Shown here piece after piece: positions 1 to 7,365 of a stretch of DNA of 15,091 nt (position 1 is its first letter; every line of letters starts with the position of its first letter). The translations under genes and the position numbers were made by a program. This stretch comes from QVMP01 sp047974325 (lineage in GTDB: Bacteria; Bacteroidota; Bacteroidia; Bacteroidales; Dysgonomonadaceae), in contig JBKECE010000127.1 in the NCBI GenBank assembly GCA_047974325.1, positions 1-15,091 of the forward strand, in the 5' to 3' direction. The notes under the pieces are model-generated. The model worked only from the letters and a program-made list of their open reading frames with translations, made no database searches and was not told where the DNA came from.

Positions 1-20
1 ATAATAATTAGCTCTATCAT
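1..20 (-). CDS. Possible start of the next tra-operon gene (cut by the window edge)
   Basis: On the minus strand an ATG at 20-18 lies 3 bases after the TAG stop of the DUF3408 gene and reads six codons (MIELII) before the window ends. Tight spacing and shared direction fit the next gene of the tra operon, which in CTnDOT-like elements is another small tra protein. Six codons cannot identify a family, and the ATG could be chance. Confidence 0.25.
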
Positions 21-23
21 TGT

Positions 24-431
24 CTAGTCTATTAAATCGGTTCGATCCTGTTTATATAAAGTATTTATCTCATCCTTGTATTTTTCAAGATGATGCTTCA
101 GAACATTGTCGATATAACCACCCACTGATACGTCGTCTCCGGCTATCTGTTTTACTATCCGCATAATTGTTTGATATACCGATCTGCTGATATATGCACC
201 CTGACGCAGTCGTATCTCATTACGGCATAGAAAAGTAGCTTCATAATCATCCGTACTGCTATTACTTCGTTTATTCCGCTTACTGCTATTCTCTTTAGGT
301 TTTACTACTTCTTCGATATTTTCTTCGATATCTTCTTCTTTTTTAGGAGGAGCTTTGCCTTCTTTACGTTCTCCGATGGATGCCAAAAGAAAATCTTCAT
401 CAATTTCGTATTCTTTTTCCTTTTTAGCCAT
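24..431 (-). CDS. traB: DUF3408 family conjugal transfer protein (TraB-like)
   Basis: A 135-residue protein in the position and size range of the DUF3408 (TraB-like) proteins that follow the ParA-like TraA in Bacteroides conjugative transposons. The first half is charged and low-complexity (a KKEEDIEENIEE-type acidic stretch, then KRNKRSNSS), and looks disordered. The C-terminal half holds the conserved part: a FLCRNEIRLRQGAYISRSVYQ segment followed by a helical GGYIDNVLKHHLEKYKDEI. That resembles a ribbon-helix-helix-like DNA-binding layout, though this is inference. I chose the ATG at 431. A GTG at 437 would add only two residues. The ATG overlaps the upstream traA stop by 8 bases (ATGGCTAA), a translational coupling arrangement. 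The exact role in transfer is not known. Confidence 0.75.
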   Translation of the reverse strand: MAKKEKEYEIDEDFLLASIGERKEGKAPPKKEEDIEENIEEVVKPKENSSKRNKRSNSSTDDYEATFLCRNEIRLRQGAYISRSVYQTIMRIVKQIAGDDVSVGGYIDNVLKHHLEKYKDEINTLYKQDRTDLID

Positions 432-1197
432 TAGCACCTCCCTTCACGATAGATAGAAATTCATCAGTGACCTGATCCAACTGGCTGCCTTTTATCAACC
501 TCTTATCGGCAGGAAGTAAAGTAGAACGGAAGATTGGTTTATGTTCCGTTGTTATTTCATGGCGAAAACGTTTGGTGTCGGGGACAAATGATTTCATGAC
601 CTGTAAGCCCAATTCAGCTATCACTAATTCGTAGACTCCATACAGATGGTTACTTTCTCTTCCATCCACCATATTCCAGAGTAAATGCAAACTTTTGATA
701 TTTCCTTTGCCTGTGGTTATAATCTGCTCATTGATAAGTCCCGCATATTCCAATGAACTTTCCAGAACCATGCGGTCAGCACTAATGGGTGTTATTATAT
801 GATCCATTTGAGCAAGAGTGCTTAATACTCCTTTGGCATTCATTGTTCCGGGTAGGTCGAAGAAGATAAAATCCAACGGTGCTTCTGATTCATGAATAAT
901 CCGTTCTGCGGCTTCGATAGCATCGGTAGTCCTGCTTACTTCAATCGGATAAGCCTTTTTGTTCAGGCTCTTACATTGCTTATAGAAGAGTGATTTGTAA
1001 TACGGATCTTCTGTTACAGACTGTTTATCCCGCAATCGCATTCCATTAATACTGTATTGGGGATAGTCACAATCTACAATAGCCACATTGTAACCTTGTG
1101 AATAATGCAGATAACTAGATAGTAGTACGGTCAAAGCTGTTTTACCTGCTCCTCCCTTTTGGGTGGAGATAGCGATAAATAATGTTTTCTCTTTCAT
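424..1197 (-). CDS. traA: ParA/MinD-family ATPase, conjugative transposon protein TraA
   Basis: A 257-residue P-loop ATPase of the ParA type. The deviant Walker A motif KGGAGKT is at residues 14-20, including the signature early lysine. The A' motif VDCD is at 41-44 and the Walker B-like FFDLPG at 112-117. Length matches single-domain ParA proteins. ParA ATPases bind DNA or membrane surfaces in an ATP-dependent way and position DNA or protein complexes. In Bacteroides CTns a protein of this type (TraA) opens the tra operon, next to the oriT/mob region and facing away from it, as here. It overlaps the downstream DUF3408 gene by 8 bases. No ParB-like partner is recognisable; the DUF3408 protein could fill that place (inference). 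Expression is likely driven from the operator/promoter at 1471-1540, leaving a leader of roughly 260 nt. Confidence 0.88.
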   Translation of the reverse strand: MKEKTLFIAISTQKGGAGKTALTVLLSSYLHYSQGYNVAIVDCDYPQYSINGMRLRDKQSVTEDPYYKSLFYKQCKSLNKKAYPIEVSRTTDAIEAAERIIHESEAPLDFIFFDLPGTMNAKGVLSTLAQMDHIITPISADRMVLESSLEYAGLINEQIITTGKGNIKSLHLLWNMVDGRESNHLYGVYELVIAELGLQVMKSFVPDTKRFRHEITTEHKPIFRSTLLPADKRLIKGSQLDQVTDEFLSIVKGGANG

Positions 1198-1312
1198 GTG
1201 ATACTGTTTTAAATAAGTAATTCAATAATTCATTCGATCAATCAGGAATCATAAAGTTCGTTCAGCTATTCACGAGTTACATAAGGATATCGTTGCTTAC
1301 TGAATGATATAA

Positions 1313-1336
1313 ATATGAAGTTCGTGAACTTCATAT
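1313..1336. repeat. Perfect 11-bp palindrome (2-base centre)
   Basis: Arms at 1313-1323 (ATATGAAGTTC) and 1326-1336 (GAACTTCATAT) are exact reverse complements around a GT centre. A 24-bp dyad with such a short centre fits a dimeric protein-binding site better than an RNA hairpin, although a cruciform or hairpin is possible. It lies about 116 bp upstream of the traA start. Confidence 0.75.
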
Positions 1337-1352
1337 CAAATGAGTTATAGCT

Positions 1353-1377
1353 TGACGTCATGACTTAGTGAAGTCAT
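1353..1377. repeat. TGACGTCA palindrome joined to a 7-bp hairpin
   Basis: TGACGTCA at 1353-1360 is a perfect 8-bp palindrome. It runs into a second inverted repeat, ATGACTT (1360-1366) / AAGTCAT (1371-1377), with a 4-base loop AGTG. The TGAC/GTCA cores resemble the TGACA half-sites of the nearby 40-bp operator, so this may be an accessory binding site for the same protein (inference). Confidence 0.55.
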
Positions 1378-1470
1378 TCATTCCTGAGCAGATTAGAGAC
1401 ATCTTTCATTAAAAAGTGTTTGAATAACTGAACTCACCAATTCGTTAATTGATTCATACAAAAGAACATT

Positions 1471-1540
1471 GAAAATAGATAACCAATAGCGGTTAAAAAA
1501 GAACTGTCATCTAATGACATCTGGTGTCACCATTTGTCCG
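1471..1540 (-). promoter_or_regulatory. tra operon promoter with phased TGACA operator (copy 1)
   Basis: Read on the minus strand, the 40 bases 1540-1501 match 9377-9416 at 37 of 40 positions. They carry half-sites GGACA, TGACA, TGTCA and TGACA at exact 10-bp steps. Exactly 21 bases after the element is TCTATTTTC (1479-1471), close to the Bacteroidetes -7 box TAnnTTTG. The same 21-base distance occurs in copy 2. No good -33 TTTG is present, which fits a promoter needing an activator bound at the operator. Known from the family: CTnDOT excision proteins activate its tra operon; whether a related protein acts here is inference. Confidence 0.6.
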
Positions 1541-1574
1541 ATAAATCTGTGATAACCTTTTGATTAATGGACTC

Positions 1575-1582
1575 TACCTTTG
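1575..1582 (+). promoter_or_regulatory. Candidate -7 box for the mob operon
   Basis: TACCTTTG at 1575-1582 is a full match to the Bacteroidetes -7 consensus TAnnTTTG and points toward mobA. No convincing -33 TTTG lies about 21 bases upstream (TGTG at 1548-1551 is the nearest, 23 bases away). A transcript from here would include the hairpin-rich oriT candidate in its leader. The box is 35 bp from the tra operator, so divergent tra/mob control is possible. Confidence 0.4.
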
Positions 1583-1649
1583 TGGCGTGATGATAATCTT
1601 CCGGATTTTGAGTTGGCTAATTGTCGTTTCCGAAATTAGCTTCTCGGGC

Positions 1650-1669
1650 AATCCATCGGAGGATGGATT
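1650..1669. repeat. oriT hairpin 1
   Basis: AATCCATC (1650-1657) and GATGGATT (1662-1669) are perfect complements around the loop GGAG. It is followed 4 bases later by a second small hairpin, ATGTC-GTCA-GACAT (1674-1687). Confidence 0.7.
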
Positions 1670-1689
1670 TTGAATGTCGTCAGACATCA

Positions 1690-1743
1690 GCAAGGTGTGT
1701 TTTGAGCTGCCAGAAATACTTTCCGACAGCTCAAAACCCTTGC
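1690..1743. repeat. Long imperfect inverted repeat in the oriT candidate
   Basis: Left arm GCAAGG (1690-1695), a 3-base bulge TGT, then GTTTTGAGCTG (1699-1709). Right arm CAGCTCAAAAC (1727-1737) followed directly by CCTTGC (1738-1743). This gives 17 base pairs with one bulge around a 17-base centre. It is the strongest dyad in the intergenic region and overlaps by one base the CCCC/GGGG repeat at 1743-1755. It is the most likely MobA/MobB recognition structure; a transcription terminator is less likely because no T-run follows on the plus strand. Confidence 0.7.
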
Positions 1744-1804
1744 CCCTTACAGGGGAGAAAATCATTCCGAAGTCATGATTTTATTCATTAAATATTTATA
1801 TAAT

Positions 1805-2248
1805 ATGATACCAGATAATCAATCAGACAGGCGAAAAGGAGGCAGGAATCCAAAAGAGAAACCTGCCGTATTTCGCTATTCTATCCGAATGAATGTAGAT
1901 GAGAATAATAAATTCCTGTCATTATTTGAACAGTCGGGAGAAGCAGTCAAAACACATTTTATAACCTCTTGCATTTTCAACAGACCCATAAAAGTGGTCA
2001 AAATTGATAAAGGAGTACAGGATTACTATATGCGGATGACAACTTTTTTCGGACAATACCGTGCTATCGGAACAAATTATAACCAGATAGTAAAGGCTTT
2101 GAAATCGAACTTTACAGAGAAGAAAGCATTGGCTTTTCTCTATAAACTGGAAAAAGCAACACTTGAATTGGTGACCTTACAAAGGCAGATGATCGAACTG
2201 ACAGATGAATTTGAACGAAAATACGGGCATCTATGGTTGCAAAAATAA
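1805..2248 (+). CDS. mobA: Mobilisation protein MobA (relaxosome accessory protein)
   Basis: A 147-residue basic protein starting MIPDNQSDRRKGGRNPKEKP. The basic N-terminus is followed by a FRYSIRMNVDENNKFLSLFE segment and then long helices ending in a TLQRQMIELTDEFERKYG coiled-coil-like tail. This is the layout of MobA/MobC-type accessory proteins, in which a ribbon-helix-helix fold binds oriT and helps the relaxase nick; the GTNYNQIVKALK segment is characteristic of the family. An upstream in-frame ATG at 1775 would add ten hydrophobic residues (MILFIKYLYN) that do not fit the family, so I prefer 1805. The gene overlaps mobB by 16 bases, implying coupled translation, and lies just after the oriT candidate. 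Confidence 0.85.
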   Translation: MIPDNQSDRRKGGRNPKEKPAVFRYSIRMNVDENNKFLSLFEQSGEAVKTHFITSCIFNRPIKVVKIDKGVQDYYMRMTTFFGQYRAIGTNYNQIVKALKSNFTEKKALAFLYKLEKATLELVTLQRQMIELTDEFERKYGHLWLQK

Positions 2249-3516
2249 GTAAGGGAAGTTCTCTTCAGGGTGCATTGTTGTATAATCAGGAGAAGGTAAA
2301 AGAGCAGCAAGCAAAGGTTCTTTTCAGCAATCGGATCATATTAAATCGGGATGGTTCACTGAATATGTATCTGGCAAATCTATCATTTGCTCCATACCTG
2401 AATGCAAACCAGAATACAGAAAAAATAGTCTCACACATATCAATCAACCCACATCCTTATGACGAAGTTTCAGATGAAATGTATAGTGATATTGCACAAA
2501 TATATATGCAGAAGCTCGGATATGGAGAGCAACCTTATATTGTCTATAAACACGAAGATTTGGATCGAAAGCATATCCATATCGTAACAGTAAATATAGA
2601 CGAAAACGGGAAAAAGGTCGATGATTCTTTTGAAAAGAGACGCTCTAAAGATATTACCCGTGAATTGGAAAAAGCCTATGGCCTGCATCCTGCAGAGAAA
2701 AAGAAACAGTCTGTAGAACTACCACAGCTTAAACGGGTAGATTATCAATCGGGAGATATAAAGAAACAGATAGCTAACATTTCAAAAGCTCTTATTAAGA
2801 ATTACCGTTTCCAATCCGTAAATGAGTTCCGTGCTTTATTATCCCTTTATGGAGTAACAGTAGAGGAAGTAAAGGGCGAAGTAAAAGGTAAGAATTATTC
2901 GGGGCTGGTATATTCAGCTATAAATGAAAAAGGCGAAAAGGTTGGGAATCCGATAAAATCATCAGCTGTCGGCAAAAGTGTTGGGTATGATGCGTTACAA
3001 AGCCGACAGGAGTATTCAGCTAAGTATATGAAAGAACACAAGGTATTTGAATCCCCGAAATTGATTGTCGGTTCGGCAATAAGTAACTATACCGATAAGC
3101 AGGCTTTTCTGAATGACTTGGCTAAAAATAATATCAATGTAGTATTTCGGGTAAATACAGACGGCCGTATTTATGGGGCAACCTTTATAGATAATCAGAG
3201 TAGATGTGTTTTCAATGGCTCAAAAATGGGAAAGGAGTTTTCCGCTAATGTTTTTAATGAGCTATTTAAGGATGATACTACAAACAGACATCAACTAATC
3301 ATAAATCCGACATGCAATGAAACCAAAGGATCTGATGCTGATAAACCAATCGACAGCTTTACCGAAAACGCCGAATACAATAATAATCAGGAAGATTCGA
3401 CAATAGATCTTTCGTTATTGGAACAGCATGGAACAGACTATGCAGAAGAGGCTTTTACTCGCAGAATGGAAAATGAAGAGAAAAAGCGGAAACGAGCAAA
3501 ATTCAAAGGATTATAA
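2233..3516 (+). CDS. mobB: MobB relaxase (MOBP-type relaxase/mobilisation nuclease)
   Basis: A 427-residue relaxase that would nick one strand at oriT and carry it covalently into the recipient. The N-terminal third has the conserved motifs: LLYNQEKV with candidate nucleophile Y17 (inference); HISINPHP at 68-75; and the metal-binding motif III, HEDLDRKHIHIV (107-118), with H107, H114 and H116. Helical segments follow (residues 170-215) and then a conserved central part containing VGNPIKSSAVGKS. The last 60 residues are acidic, then strongly basic (EEKKRKRAKFKGL). Length suits Bacteroides MobB proteins. It overlaps mobA by 16 bases and is followed 21 bases later by the coupling protein, forming the mobABC operon. 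All key residues appear intact, so a functional relaxase is expected. Confidence 0.92.
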   Translation: MVAKISKGSSLQGALLYNQEKVKEQQAKVLFSNRIILNRDGSLNMYLANLSFAPYLNANQNTEKIVSHISINPHPYDEVSDEMYSDIAQIYMQKLGYGEQPYIVYKHEDLDRKHIHIVTVNIDENGKKVDDSFEKRRSKDITRELEKAYGLHPAEKKKQSVELPQLKRVDYQSGDIKKQIANISKALIKNYRFQSVNEFRALLSLYGVTVEEVKGEVKGKNYSGLVYSAINEKGEKVGNPIKSSAVGKSVGYDALQSRQEYSAKYMKEHKVFESPKLIVGSAISNYTDKQAFLNDLAKNNINVVFRVNTDGRIYGATFIDNQSRCVFNGSKMGKEFSANVFNELFKDDTTNRHQLIINPTCNETKGSDADKPIDSFTENAEYNNNQEDSTIDLSLLEQHGTDYAEEAFTRRMENEEKKRKRAKFKGL

Positions 3517-3537
3517 TAACAGCTAAAATATAATTAT

Positions 3538-5538
3538 ATGCAAAACGAAGATGACTTAAGAGGTTTGGCTAAAGTAATGGAATTCATGCGAGCCATTAGT
3601 ATTTTATTTGTGGTAATTCATATTTATTGGTTTTGTTACCAGTCTATTCGGGAGACAGGTATTAATATTGGTGTGATAGATAAAATTCTGCTCAACTTTC
3701 AAAATACAGCAGGATTATTCTCACATATCCTTTGGACAAAGCTTTTTGCCGTAGTATTTCTAGCTCTATCCTGTCTAGGAACGAAAGGTGTAAAAGAAGA
3801 GAAAATAACATGGAATAAAATATATGTATTCCTGTTCTTTGGGTTTATCTTTTTCTTTCTCAACTGGTGGATATTAGCTCTACCTCTGCCATTAGTAGCC
3901 AACACTGCCTTTTATATCTTTGCAATGACAATCGGTTATATACTGTTGCTAATGGGTGGATTATGGATGAGCAGATTGTTGAAAACAAATCTGATGGAAG
4001 ACGTTTTTAATATGGAGAACGAAAGTTTTATGCAGGAAACACAGCTCATGGAGAATGAATATTCGGTCAATCTGCCTACATTATTTCAGTATCAGAAGAA
4101 ACAATACAAAGGTTGGATCAATGTGGTAAATCCGTTTCGGGCAACTATTGTACTTGGAACTCCCGGTAGCGGTAAGTCTTTTGCTGTAGTCAATAATTAC
4201 ATAGATCAACAGATAAATAAAGGTTTTGCTCTGTACTGTTATGATTTCAAATATCCTGATTTGTCGACTATTGCTTACAATAAAATGTTGCAGTATGCAG
4301 ACAGATATGATGTTGATCCTCAGTTTTACGTCATCAATTTTGATAATACTGAGCGTAGTCATCGTTGTAATCCGATCGCACCTGAATTTATGACGGATAT
4401 ATCAGATGCTTATGAATCAGCCTATACAATTATGTTGAACTTAAATAAAACTTGGATTCAAAAGCAGGGTGACTTCTTTGTAGAGTCACCAATTATTCTG
4501 TTAGCAGCGATTATCTGGTATCTGAAATTATACGATGGGGGTAAATATTGTACATTTCCTCATGCGATAGAATTTCTAAATAAACCTTATAAAGAGATAT
4601 TTCCTATTCTTACAACATATCCTCAGTTAGAAAATTACCTTTCTCCTTTTATGGATGCGTGGCATGGAAATGCACAAGAACAATTGCAGGGGCAGATTGC
4701 CAGTGCTAAGATCCCACTATCAAGAATGATTTCGCCACAACTTTATTGGGTAATGTCGGGTAATGATTTTACATTGGATATCAATAATCCCGATGCTCCG
4801 AAAATATTATGTGTTGGTAATAACCCTGATAGGCAAAACATTTATGGAGCAGCACTTGGTCTTTATAACTCTCGTATCGTAAAGTTGATTAATAAGAAAG
4901 GTTTACTCAAATCGTCGGTTATTATTGATGAGTTGCCAACGATCTATTTTCGAGGATTGGATAATCTGATAGCAACTGCCCGAAGTAATAAAGTTGCCGT
5001 TTGTCTTGGTTTTCAGGATATATCGCAATTGACTCGTGATTATGGACGAGAAGAAGCTGATGTTGTGATGAATACGGTTGGCAATATATTTTCAGGGCAA
5101 GTTGTTGGCGACACTGCAAAAAATCTCTCAGATCGATTCGGAAAGGTTTTACAGAAGCGACAATCGATGACTATCAATAAACAGGATAAGTCGACTACTA
5201 TTAATACTCAATTAGATGCTTTGATTCCGGCTTCTAAAATTTCAACACTCACTCAGGGAATTTTTGTCGGCTCTGTTTCTGACAATTTTGAAGAACGAAT
5301 CGAACAGAAGATATTTCATGCTCAGATTGTTGTAGATACAGAAAAAGTATCTGTTGAAACGAAAGAGTTCAAACAGATACCTGTTGTTATGAATTTTCAA
5401 GAGGTTTATGATAAACCAATGAAAGATGTTATTGAGAATAATTACTACACTATTAAGAAAGATGTTACTCAGATTGTTGAGATTGAAATGGAGCGGATTA
5501 TGAAAGATCCGAAGTTGAGTAAGTTGGTGAAGAAATGA
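3538..5538 (+). CDS. mobC: MobC, VirD4/TraG-type coupling protein (T4CP)
   Basis: A 666-residue membrane-anchored ATPase that docks the relaxase-DNA complex to the type IV secretion channel and pumps DNA. The N-terminus has three to four hydrophobic segments (about 17-35, 66-82, 94-115 and 121-143). These are followed by the nucleotide-binding domain with Walker A GTPGSGKS at 207-214 and Walker B VIIDE at 461-465. The segment after Walker B (LDNLIATARSNKVAVCLGFQ) is the usual T4CP sensor region. An RYDVDPQFYVINFDNTERSH segment is typical of the TraG/VirD4 all-alpha lead-in. Length is normal. Only 18 bases separate its stop from the convergent helicase gene and no clear terminator is visible between them, suggesting the defence cassette abuts the end of the mob operon. 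Confidence 0.92.
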   Translation: MQNEDDLRGLAKVMEFMRAISILFVVIHIYWFCYQSIRETGINIGVIDKILLNFQNTAGLFSHILWTKLFAVVFLALSCLGTKGVKEEKITWNKIYVFLFFGFIFFFLNWWILALPLPLVANTAFYIFAMTIGYILLLMGGLWMSRLLKTNLMEDVFNMENESFMQETQLMENEYSVNLPTLFQYQKKQYKGWINVVNPFRATIVLGTPGSGKSFAVVNNYIDQQINKGFALYCYDFKYPDLSTIAYNKMLQYADRYDVDPQFYVINFDNTERSHRCNPIAPEFMTDISDAYESAYTIMLNLNKTWIQKQGDFFVESPIILLAAIIWYLKLYDGGKYCTFPHAIEFLNKPYKEIFPILTTYPQLENYLSPFMDAWHGNAQEQLQGQIASAKIPLSRMISPQLYWVMSGNDFTLDINNPDAPKILCVGNNPDRQNIYGAALGLYNSRIVKLINKKGLLKSSVIIDELPTIYFRGLDNLIATARSNKVAVCLGFQDISQLTRDYGREEADVVMNTVGNIFSGQVVGDTAKNLSDRFGKVLQKRQSMTINKQDKSTTINTQLDALIPASKISTLTQGIFVGSVSDNFEERIEQKIFHAQIVVDTEKVSVETKEFKQIPVVMNFQEVYDKPMKDVIENNYYTIKKDVTQIVEIEMERIMKDPKLSKLVKK

Positions 5539-5556
5539 TATTAAGGGAGTGAACAA

Positions 5557-7356
5557 TCAAAATAATTCACCTTGTAATTCTATATTTTTTATAGAAATGG
5601 TACTTCCAAATATTTTTCTTATTTCTGCTTCAGAAATTGTAGAAGGAATTGCAAATGCAAGAAACTGTGTAGCTCTAGAACATGCAACATAGATCAATCG
5701 TTGTTTTTCAGTTAGAGGCGTATTCGTCTTTTTCTTAAATTCTTTTAATGATATTGACTTTCCGGAGCTATTATTGTCCAAAAATAATAAGACAGCATCA
5801 GATGTTGCCCCTTTTACTTTGTGTATTGTTTTTACTGACAATCCATTATTTTTAGCTTTATCACTGTAATAAGTGTTGACTGACTCTGTTTTCAATTCTT
5901 TCATCTTTTTTCCTGATATTTTTTTACATGTTTGAAAATCCGGATTCTGTAGAAGTGAGAATTGATCTCGCATAAGTGACTCTGTTTTAGTAGTCCATTC
6001 TTCTAATGATAAATCTAATGAAGGAATGTTTAAGATGAATTTCATAATATTAGAGTTAAATAGAATATCAAATTCAATTTGTTGGAGAAAATCTTTTCTC
6101 TCCAGATATTCATTTAATTGAAATTTGCTATCAGCAACAACCTGCCTTATTTTATTAAAAGCATCATTAATGTTTCCGTCATAAAGATCTGATCTTGCCT
6201 TTAAAATAAGATATGGTGTTTTTGACTTCCAATAATTTAACTCTTGTGTTGTGCCCAACAATTTATTGCGTAAGCTATTTCCTCTCGTTAAAACAAAAGA
6301 ATCTTTTAAATGATTTTTATTACAAATAGAATTGAAATCATTTATTATGTTGTCTATATTGGAATTATCATATCTATACACAACAATATCTATTTTCTTA
6401 TCAATAACCTTGTGCGATATTATTTTAGGATCATTAGAGTTACGGAGGAGACTATATAAATCTATTATCCGTTGATTTGATCGCCTGTTTTCTGTTAAAT
6501 ACAGTCGATTCCACTCATTACTATTTATTTTATTTTCAAGTAACTCCGGCCTTGCATTTCTCCATTGATAAATACTTTGATATAAATCTCCAACATATTC
6601 AACATTGAGTGATCCACAAGTTCTTAGTTTATCAAATATTTTATGGTGAATTTCAGACGTATCCTGTGCTTCATCTATTATTAGATAAGGAAATCTTCTA
6701 GCTAATGCCTTTGCTATATTTTCATATTTATATAATATGTAGCATCCAATAAAGGAGGCATCTTGGCTATTAATAAAACCTTTTTTTACTTTTAGATTAA
6801 AAATTGCAGTTGCGTAATTATGCAAATCAGAATTATTTTCCACGCTTTTCCCTCTAAAAGAAAATCCCTGATATTCTTTCCAAAAATATGTTGGAGGATA
6901 TTTAATATATGTTGACGACCCAAATTTCGTTATACTTCGGTCATATGTCTCTTTAATTACACCATTGTCATTATATTGTATTTTAAGCATCTTATCCATT
7001 AATTCATCATCATTGATTATTGATGGACGGGATTTTAGATTTGGGTAAAGATACCAAAATGACAATGTGATGTATTGAGTAATAAAACTATCAATTGTTG
7101 AAACAATATGGGGCTTGTGCAGAGAATGCCCATGCATTTCTTTATATTTACATAAAATTTCCTCGCATGCTTTATTTGTAAATGATAGGCATGCAACACC
7201 GGAATATGTCCCGTATTTTTCAACGCATTCACGACTAATAGCAAGCAGTTTATAGACAATACTTGTAGTTTTTCCACTGCCCGGACATGCTGTTAATATT
7301 GTATATCCTCTAGCTTTGAGATATTTTGATCGTTCCTCGGTTATTTCATAGTCCAT
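5557..7356 (-). CDS. gajB: UvrD/PcrA/Rep-like superfamily 1 helicase, GajB-like (Gabija defence)
   Basis: A 599-residue SF1A helicase with complete motifs: Walker A ACPGSGKT (23-30), motif Ia LSFTNKA (57-63), DEAQD (228-232), motif III VGDLYQSIYQW (255-265), ENRRSNQRI (289-297), motif V VKTIHKVKGA (508-517) and motif VI RLIYVACSRA (553-562). It is shorter than UvrD itself and somewhat longer than the about 500-residue GajB of Bacillus. It starts 9 bases after the OLD-family nuclease gene on the same strand. Known of the family: class 2 OLD nucleases are typically paired with such a helicase, and the pair forms the Gabija anti-phage system, where GajB senses DNA ends and activates GajA. The tandem arrangement is the main support for the name; a stand-alone repair helicase is unlikely. 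Base use is visibly AT-richer than the mob genes. Confidence 0.85.
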   Translation of the reverse strand: MDYEITEERSKYLKARGYTILTACPGSGKTTSIVYKLLAISRECVEKYGTYSGVACLSFTNKACEEILCKYKEMHGHSLHKPHIVSTIDSFITQYITLSFWYLYPNLKSRPSIINDDELMDKMLKIQYNDNGVIKETYDRSITKFGSSTYIKYPPTYFWKEYQGFSFRGKSVENNSDLHNYATAIFNLKVKKGFINSQDASFIGCYILYKYENIAKALARRFPYLIIDEAQDTSEIHHKIFDKLRTCGSLNVEYVGDLYQSIYQWRNARPELLENKINSNEWNRLYLTENRRSNQRIIDLYSLLRNSNDPKIISHKVIDKKIDIVVYRYDNSNIDNIINDFNSICNKNHLKDSFVLTRGNSLRNKLLGTTQELNYWKSKTPYLILKARSDLYDGNINDAFNKIRQVVADSKFQLNEYLERKDFLQQIEFDILFNSNIMKFILNIPSLDLSLEEWTTKTESLMRDQFSLLQNPDFQTCKKISGKKMKELKTESVNTYYSDKAKNNGLSVKTIHKVKGATSDAVLLFLDNNSSGKSISLKEFKKKTNTPLTEKQRLIYVACSRATQFLAFAIPSTISEAEIRKIFGSTISIKNIELQGELF

Positions 7357-7365
7357 TTTAAGAAA

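Larger units (their letters stand above)
1198..1470 (-). other. Long non-coding leader of the tra operon, rich in palindromes
   Basis: About 270 bases lie between the predicted tra promoter and the traA start, and I see no plausible gene in either strand. The stretch is AT-rich and contains several inverted repeats, listed separately at 1313-1336 and 1353-1377. If transcribed from the promoter at 1471-1540 it would form an unusually long, structured 5' untranslated region. It could equally contain protein-binding sites belonging to the adjacent oriT or to a TraA partition-like system. Confidence 0.5.
1583..1774. other. Candidate origin of transfer (oriT) region
   Basis: This non-coding stretch lies directly upstream of mobA/mobB, where oriT sits in Bacteroides conjugative transposons, and it is clearly more GC-rich than its flanks. 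It packs four inverted repeats: AATCCATC/GATGGATT with a 4-base loop (1650-1669); ATGTC/GACAT with a 4-base loop (1674-1687); a long stem at 1690-1743; and CCCC/GGGG (1743-1755). Dense inverted repeats beside relaxase genes are typical of oriT, serving relaxase and accessory protein binding. The nic site cannot be placed from sequence alone. Confidence 0.55.

Noticed and set aside
1743..1755. CCCC-TTACA-GGGG repeat as a transcription terminator
   Set aside because: Four pairs only, followed by GAGAAAATC rather than T residues on the plus strand; better seen as part of the oriT candidate.
1775..1804. Upstream ATG for mobA
   Set aside because: It adds ten hydrophobic residues not typical of the family; the ATG at 1805 gives the usual basic N-terminus.
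5549..5570. GTGAA/TTCAC inverted repeat between mobC and gajB as a bidirectional terminator
   Set aside because: Only five base pairs with a 12-base loop and no T-run; it also extends into the gajB coding end.
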